In this document: piece by piece, positions 6,113 to 9,869 of the stretch
Layout: each line of letters starts with the position of its first letter
How positions within the stretch are numbered: position 1 is the stretch's first letter
Assembly (NCBI GenBank): GCA_028694275.1
Contig: JAQUTS010000057.1
Span: 1-9,869, forward strand
Direction of reading: 5' to 3'
From: Candidatus Gastranaerophilales bacterium
GTDB lineage: Bacteria; Cyanobacteriota; Vampirovibrionia; Gastranaerophilales; CAJFVJ01
Length of the DNA: 9,869 nt
Program-made: the position numbers and the translations under genes
Notes under the pieces: model-generated
Database searches by the model: none
The model's input: only the letters and a program-made list of their open reading frames with translations
What the model was told of the DNA's origin: nothing

Positions 6113-6690
6113 CGTTTTATACCTTTTTCATAAACCGTGGTTTTGGTGTGTCCATACACATGGAAGTCTTTAAAATCTGTTGAGAATTTGGTTCTGTCGC
6201 AGGTTATCATTGCTTCATCGCCTTTTATTGCTTTTATGTGTCCTTCGGCGTGTACAATGCCGTTGAGTCCTTCCCAGGTGATTTTGTCCGCATCCATTTG
6301 CACTTGATTTTTTGAGGCTACCTGTGCATTTTTCGTGAGTGTTACTCTTTTGTATTTTGCTTCGTATTCTCCTGTGTTTCCTGCAAAACTCAAAATCACT
6401 TCACCTTTTTCATTGTAGAAATTCCCCATAACACCTTGTAGAAGAACTTTGTCTTTTCCATCGACATATTGCCCTGTTTTACCGTATATTTCCCAGTATT
6501 TTTGGCCGTCTTTTGTTTCTGTAAGCAGAATATCTTCCACAATAACTTTTTCGGCGGCTTTTTTGGTGTCTCCTGTCAAATCAGACATTTTTATGCCGCC
6601 TGTAATTATCCATGCATTGATAAAACCCGCAATACAAGCGATTAGAACTGCACCTATAAACCATATGGCAATTTTTACACGTTTTTTCAT
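6109..6690 (-). CDS. lptC: LPS export protein LptC
   Basis: LptC is a single-pass inner-membrane protein that receives LPS from the permease and hands it to LptA. The 193 residues fit the E. coli length (191). A basic start MKKRVK is followed by one membrane helix (about 7-30). The periplasmic OstA-like fold has the family's early motif DGQKYWEIYGKTGQY (61-75), then beta-rich segments such as GEVILSFAGNTGEYE and GIVHAEGHIKAI. AGAGG lies 5 nt before the ATG. It is the first of four lpt genes and overlaps lptA by ATGA, indicating coupling. The 96-nt gap to yebC upstream contains a possible promoter, so the lpt genes may be transcribed both from there and by read-through from yebC. Confidence 0.9.
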   Translation of the reverse strand: MKKRVKIAIWFIGAVLIACIAGFINAWIITGGIKMSDLTGDTKKAAEKVIVEDILLTETKDGQKYWEIYGKTGQYVDGKDKVLLQGVMGNFYNEKGEVILSFAGNTGEYEAKYKRVTLTKNAQVASKNQVQMDADKITWEGLNGIVHAEGHIKAIKGDEAMITCDRTKFSTDFKDFHVYGHTKTTVYEKGIKR

Positions 6691-6705
6691 AACACCTCTA
6701 TTAAT

Positions 6706-6733
6706 ATTTTATCAACAAAAATCAATTTGAAAA
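6706..6733 (-). promoter_or_regulatory. possible promoter of the lpt operon
   Basis: In the gap between yebC and lptC, TAAAAT (6711-6706) is preceded after 16 nt by TTTTCA (6733-6728, 4 of 6 matches). The region is very AT-rich, so chance matches are common. No intrinsic terminator is seen after yebC, so read-through from yebC is equally possible. Confidence 0.3.
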
Positions 6734-6786
6734 GGAAATTAATTTTTGTAATGATACTTTCAAAAATTTAGAGAGTTGAGAATGGG

Positions 6787-7536
6787 TTAACTTGAAACTT
6801 TTTCGATTAATTCATCAGACATATCAAAGTTTGCGTACACATTTTGCACATCATCATGAGATTCCAAAGCGTCTAAAAGTCTCATTATATTTTTTGCTAC
6901 GGTTTCATCTGTCACTTCTACTGTATTTTCGGGGTTTCTGGTAATTTGTGCCATATGACATTTGTAGCCGGCTTTTTCAATTTCTTCCGCCACGGATTGC
7001 AGGCTTTCCATTGTAGTGATTACCCTGTATGAAGATTCTTCTTCTGTAAAATCTTCAGCACCTGCGTTTATAACAACTTCAAAAAGAGTTTCAAAATCAG
7101 CGTCTTTAGAAAGCTCAATTTCGCCTTGTTGTTTGAACATCCATGCAACACAGCCATTTTCTCCAAGGTTTCCCTGGAATTTTTTGAAATAACTTCTGAT
7201 ATCACCTGCCGTACGGTTGCGATTATCGGTCATTGCTTCGACAAAAACTGCAACACCGCCTGCGGCATATCCTTCGTATGTTAATTCTTCTATGCTGTCA
7301 GAACCCGCACCTCCTGCTGCTTTGTCTATGGCGCGTTTGATGTTGTCATTTGGCAGACCTGATTCTTTTGCTTTGTCTATAGCAGTTCTCAGCCTGAAGT
7401 TTGATGCAGGATCAACTCCGCCCATTTTTGCTGCAACTGTTATTTCTCTTGAGAACTTTGCAAATGTTACACCTTTTTGGGCATCTACTTTTGCTTTTTT
7501 ATGTTTAATTGTTGACCATTTGGAATGTCCTGACAT
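6787..7536 (-). CDS. yebC: YebC/PmpR/TACO1 family protein
   Basis: This family was long annotated as a DNA-binding transcriptional regulator (PmpR). More recent work on YebC family proteins in bacteria and on mitochondrial TACO1 links them to translation of proline-rich stretches on the ribosome. The 249 residues are a standard full length. The N-terminus MSGHSKWSTIKHKKAKVDAQ and FSREI (28-32) are diagnostic, as are NLGENGCVAWMF (123-134) and the acidic C-terminal domain ending near DDVQNVYANFDM. A strong AGGGGG Shine-Dalgarno lies just before the ATG. The gene is divergent from the TPR gene (77 nt apart) and lies 96 nt upstream of lptC on the same strand. Gene family is certain; molecular role in this organism is inferred. 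Confidence 0.95.
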   Translation of the reverse strand: MSGHSKWSTIKHKKAKVDAQKGVTFAKFSREITVAAKMGGVDPASNFRLRTAIDKAKESGLPNDNIKRAIDKAAGGAGSDSIEELTYEGYAAGGVAVFVEAMTDNRNRTAGDIRSYFKKFQGNLGENGCVAWMFKQQGEIELSKDADFETLFEVVINAGAEDFTEEESSYRVITTMESLQSVAEEIEKAGYKCHMAQITRNPENTVEVTDETVAKNIMRLLDALESHDDVQNVYANFDMSDELIEKVSS

Positions 7537-7574
7537 TTTACCCCCTGATTTGAGATCAAACTACTATATATTTT

Positions 7575-7602
7575 ATTTTATAATATAATTTTTTTAAGAC
7601 AA
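7575..7602 (-). promoter_or_regulatory. possible yebC promoter
   Basis: On the minus strand TTGTCT (7602-7597) lies 16 nt before TAAAAT (7580-7575). It overlaps the TATAAT boxes proposed for the divergent TPR gene, so the two promoters would share the same 77-nt region. Base composition is extremely AT-rich, which limits confidence. Confidence 0.3.
7579..7589 (+). promoter_or_regulatory. possible -10 region of the TPR gene
   Basis: Two TATAAT boxes overlap by one base (7579-7584 and 7584-7589). Neither has a convincing -35 box at 16-18 nt. A start just downstream would give a leader of about 20 nt containing the strong AAGGAG Shine-Dalgarno at 7601-7606. Confidence 0.35.
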
Positions 7603-7613
7603 GGAGACCCTCG

Positions 7614-8372
7614 ATGGATGAAAGAATGAAAAAAGCGATAGAGCTTTTTAGTGAAGATGATTTTGACGGTGCGATAGAAATTTTTGAAGAATATTTGCAG
7701 CAAGATCCTAAAAATGCAGGGATTTTGAATAATATCGGGACTTCTTATTTCAAAAAAGGAGATCTTAATAAAGCTATTGAATACTATATGAAAGGTATTT
7801 ATGCAGATCCTAAAGTCAAGCAATTATATAAAAATTTGGCGGATGTTTATATCGAATCAAATGATATGATGTCTGCAATAGGTGTTTTGCAAGATGCGGT
7901 TGCTTTTATGCCTGATGAAAATTATCTCAGATTTGCGCTGGCGCAGGTCTATATTATGGACTCAAGACTTGATATAGCTATTGATGAGCTGGATAAGGTT
8001 TTGGAATCGGATCATGATGATTTGGCTGCAAGATATGAGCTTGCACGGCTGTATTTTGAGTTGGGAGTTTATGGCAGCGCGATAGAAAATTATGAACTTG
8101 TTTTAGAAAAAATCACTGATAATGCTGATTTATTCTTTAATACAGGTTGTGCTTATGAGGCATCAGGAGATGTGGATAAGGCGATGTCTAATTTTTTAAA
8201 AGCTGTTAATGTGAATGAAACATATTATCCTGCTTATAAAAAACTGGGTCTTTGTTTTATGGCGCGTGGTGAAAATGAAGATGCCAAAGAGTATTTTGAG
8301 GATTATCTTCAGTTTGATTTGCCTGAAGAAGAAAAAGAATCCATTAATAGAGTTATTGCACGCTTAAATTAG
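7614..8372 (+). CDS. tetratricopeptide-repeat (TPR) protein
   Basis: This 252-residue protein is made almost wholly of TPR helix pairs, the scaffold used for protein-protein contacts. About seven repeats can be traced, with typical segments such as GAIEIFEEYLQQDPKNAGIL, NNIGTSYFKKGDLNKAIEYY (second repeat), YENLADVY-like KNLADVYIESNDMMSAIGVL, ARYELARLYFELGVYGSAIE, and LFFNTGCAYEASGDVDKAMS. No signal peptide or membrane helix is visible, so it is probably cytosolic. No enzymatic domain is seen, and the partner is unknown. The ATG has AAGGAG with 7 nt spacing. It diverges from yebC, and its last 9 nt overlap the end of the convergent nth gene, with both stop codons inside the overlap. Function cannot be assigned from sequence. 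Confidence 0.9.
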   Translation: MDERMKKAIELFSEDDFDGAIEIFEEYLQQDPKNAGILNNIGTSYFKKGDLNKAIEYYMKGIYADPKVKQLYKNLADVYIESNDMMSAIGVLQDAVAFMPDENYLRFALAQVYIMDSRLDIAIDELDKVLESDHDDLAARYELARLYFELGVYGSAIENYELVLEKITDNADLFFNTGCAYEASGDVDKAMSNFLKAVNVNETYYPAYKKLGLCFMARGENEDAKEYFEDYLQFDLPEEEKESINRVIARLN

Positions 8373-8993
8373 TTTGTTGCAAAACTCTGAAATTGGGCAA
8401 ATATCGCACTTTGGGCCTATTGGTCTACAAATTTGTTGTCCGTGGGTGACAAGTATGGTATTGAAATCCAGCCAAAATTGCTTGGGGAGTATGTTTCTTA
8501 GTACCAGTTCTGTTTCATCAGGTTCTTTTGTTTTGAGATAACCCAATCTGTTGCAAATCCTGTGTACGTGCACATCTACACAAATTGCAGGAATACCGTA
8601 CCCTTTTGCTAGCGTTAAGTTGGCTGTTTTTCTCCCAACTCCTTTAAATTTTATTAATTCTTCAATGGTTTTAGGAACTTGTGAATTGTGTTTTTTAACA
8701 AGGGTTTTTGAAATTTCTAAAATCTGTTTTGCTTTGTTTTTATAAAAACCTACAGGGTAAATTGCTTTTTCTAGTTCTTCTTGGGATACGTGCAAAAAGT
8801 CCTCAGGAGTTGAGCCTAATTTTAGCATTCTTAAAGTTGCAGGATAGGTTGTTTCATCTTTTGTTCTTAGGCTGAGTATGCACGAAATCAATACTATGAA
8901 TGGATTTTTGTGTTTTTCTGTATACTGAACAAAATCACTTTGGGGAGTGTCTGCATTTTTTAATATTTCGACTATTTTAGCTATATTAATCAT
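8364..8993 (-). CDS. nth: endonuclease III, DNA glycosylase/AP lyase
   Basis: Nth removes oxidised pyrimidines from DNA and cleaves the abasic site, starting base excision repair. The 209 residues match the family length (E. coli 211). The helix-hairpin-helix is FKGVGRKTANLTLA (116-129), with catalytic K122 and the aspartate D140 in ICVDVHVHRICNRLG. The C-terminal [4Fe-4S] cluster loop is complete as C189-x6-C196-x2-C199-x5-C205. Near residue 40 it reads LSLRTKDETT instead of the LSAQTTD seen in E. coli, closer to the archaeal and deep-branching Nth variants. The upstream sequence has no clear Shine-Dalgarno. It is transcribed toward and into the end of the TPR gene. Its own upstream region is shared with the divergent 67-residue Cys-rich protein. 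Confidence 0.94.
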   Translation of the reverse strand: MINIAKIVEILKNADTPQSDFVQYTEKHKNPFIVLISCILSLRTKDETTYPATLRMLKLGSTPEDFLHVSQEELEKAIYPVGFYKNKAKQILEISKTLVKKHNSQVPKTIEELIKFKGVGRKTANLTLAKGYGIPAICVDVHVHRICNRLGYLKTKEPDETELVLRNILPKQFWLDFNTILVTHGQQICRPIGPKCDICPISEFCNKLI

Positions 8994-9122
8994 TAGAAAA
9001 TTTTAACATAAGTCGGTTACTTTGTTAATTTTTGTGAAAATAAGGGTAAAATATATAAAGAAATAGTTTAAAATACCGATATACTTTTAATAAGAATAGC
9101 TTTTTTTACTGGGTAAAAATAA

Positions 9123-9326
9123 ATGGAATCTGAAAAAGAGACTAAAAGGGATCCTAAAAAATTTTTGGGAGTTTATTTTGAGTGTTGCCATGTGTATGGC
9201 AGATTATACCAAAATGCTCAATGCACTCATTATGTTGGATGTTGCCCCAAATGTATGTCTTCTCTAAAGGTTCCGATCGGCGACGGCGAGAATGCAACCA
9301 ATAGGAGGTTTTTTAAAGCTCGTTAA
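9123..9326 (+). CDS. small zinc-ribbon-like cysteine-rich protein
   Basis: This 67-residue protein is not one I can name. After a charged N-terminus (MESEKETKRDPKKF) it reads GVYFECCHVYGRLYQN, then C34, and a second knuckle CCPKC (40-44), followed by LKVPIGDGE and a basic end NRRFFKAR. C21/C22 and C41/C44, with H23 or C34 as possible extra ligands, suggest a small zinc ribbon, probably cytosolic. Coding is supported by the Cys/aromatic-rich composition and by position: it lies 48 nt before another Cys-rich gene on the same strand. The start ATG lacks a clear Shine-Dalgarno (only TGGG about 9 nt upstream) and is directly preceded by an AT-rich hairpin (9103-9119). The 129-nt region 8994-9122 shared with nth is very AT-rich and shows no promoter I would trust. 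Confidence 0.72.
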   Translation: MESEKETKRDPKKFLGVYFECCHVYGRLYQNAQCTHYVGCCPKCMSSLKVPIGDGENATNRRFFKAR

Positions 9327-9374
9327 ATTCTTAAGAATGGTTATAGTCATATTTTTTTGTATTGGAGCATCTTA

Positions 9375-9869
9375 ATGCAGTCTGAAACACCTTTGGCACA
9401 AGAAGAACAAAAAACGTATCTGTGCACAAATAATGGCAAATGTTGCGAATGCGTCTCATTTCATCAAGTATATGGGGGGCTCCCTGCGTGCTTTGTAGTC
9501 CAGGGTTCTAAAACTATTTCCGAACAAAGACTTGAAGAGGAGATCGAAAAACTTAAAGAAGAAGTTACCAAGCTTGAAACTTCTGTAGGTACAGAAGTTG
9601 TTAGTGATGAAGATGCTGCTTTAACTCAAGAAGCTTCATCTAGTTCTTCTGAGGACGAGCCAGCAACTTTTGATAAGTCTCATTACGATCAAGATGAAAA
9701 AGAAGACGAAGATACTTCATTTTCAGATGGGGCGTTTGATCTCGAGGAAGCTATGAAAAAAACCTCTTTCCAATACTCTGAACAAGATAATATTCAACCT
9801 GAGCAAATACCTGAAGATGCTGATATTGATGCTGAAAAAATTCGCATTGAAAAGGAACGTCAACTCAAA
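9375..9869 (+). CDS. protein with N-terminal DUF6485-like Cys/His motif and acidic coiled-coil region (cut by window edge)
   Basis: The frame is open from ATG 9375 to the window end, giving 165 residues without a stop, so the C-terminus is missing. GGAG (9364-9367) lies 7 nt upstream. A short N-terminus is followed by C17, then G21-K-C23-C24-E-C26-V-S-F-H30, G34, L36-P37-A-C39-F40, the same spacing as in the DUF6485-like protein at 776-973. Residues about 49-71 (SEQRLEEEIEKLKEEVTKLE) form a heptad-like helix, probably a coiled coil. Residues about 74-130 are very rich in Asp, Glu and Ser and likely disordered, and the last visible stretch (about 150-165) is again a charged helix. No signal peptide or membrane helix is visible in the present part. 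It probably forms an operon with the 67-residue gene. Function unknown; metal binding is inferred. Confidence 0.78.
   Translation, partial: MQSETPLAQEEQKTYLCTNNGKCCECVSFHQVYGGLPACFVVQGSKTISEQRLEEEIEKLKEEVTKLETSVGTEVVSDEDAALTQEASSSSSEDEPATFDKSHYDQDEKEDEDTSFSDGAFDLEEAMKKTSFQYSEQDNIQPEQIPEDADIDAEKIRIEKERQLK

Noticed and set aside
6726..6775. TTTGAAA/TTTCAAA inverted repeat between yebC and lptC
   Set aside because: The stem is AT-only except one pair, the loop is about 25 nt and no T-run follows, so it is neither a credible terminator nor a clear operator.
7578..7823. An 81-codon minus-strand frame opposite the TPR gene
   Set aside because: It is a shadow of the TPR coding sequence and crosses the TPR promoter and ribosome binding site; no ribosome binding site or family resemblance is seen.
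9327..9338. ATTCTTAAGAAT, a perfect 12-nt palindrome between the two Cys-rich genes, with a T-run 14 nt later
   Set aside because: It has no loop and the T-run is too far away for a terminator. A single short AT-rich palindrome is common by chance, so a regulatory site cannot be supported.
1..9869. Mobile element, phage, CRISPR or defence-system content
   Set aside because: No transposase, integrase, direct-repeat array, tRNA or defence-like enzyme is visible. Most genes are housekeeping genes with uniform AT-rich codon use.

Overview
The window looks like chromosomal DNA from an AT-rich, LPS-bearing (diderm) bacterium. The evidence for an outer membrane is a contiguous lptC-lptA-lptB-lptF/G block. 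Low GC, a DUF6485-type cysteine-rich protein and a long multi-repeat LptA would fit the gut Melainabacteria (non-photosynthetic relatives of Cyanobacteria). That assignment is inference; no rRNA or other decisive marker is present. Nothing here looks mobile: no transposase, integrase, tRNA, rRNA or CRISPR array was seen.

Left part (1-1246): on the minus strand lie surE (its C-terminus is cut by the window edge) and a small DUF6485-like cysteine-rich gene. Upstream of them, the gene-free stretch 974-1246 holds a perfect consensus promoter (TTGACA-N17-TATAAT, minus strand) that drives only about 115 nt before an intrinsic terminator. This is a candidate small RNA or structured leader. The hisG promoter sits back to back with it.

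Plus-strand operon (1247-3276): hisG (long form), mazG and rsfS are packed with zero or negative spacing. They link histidine synthesis, nucleotide-pool sanitation and ribosome silencing. This operon runs head-on into the lpt operon with only 2 nt between the stop codons.

Minus-strand block (3279-7536): yebC, then lptC, lptA, lptB and one LptF/LptG-type permease. The four lpt genes overlap or nearly touch. Together they encode the inner-membrane extractor, the ATPase and the periplasmic bridge that carry LPS to the outer membrane.

Right part (7614-9869): a TPR protein (plus) divergent from yebC, and nth endonuclease III (minus) whose end overlaps the TPR gene. Then come two plus-strand genes for cysteine-rich proteins. 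The last one is cut by the window edge. It begins with a Cys/His motif spaced exactly like that of the DUF6485 protein at 776-973, but continues into a coiled-coil and a highly acidic region. The two most interesting points are this shared module in a new architecture and the candidate small RNA.
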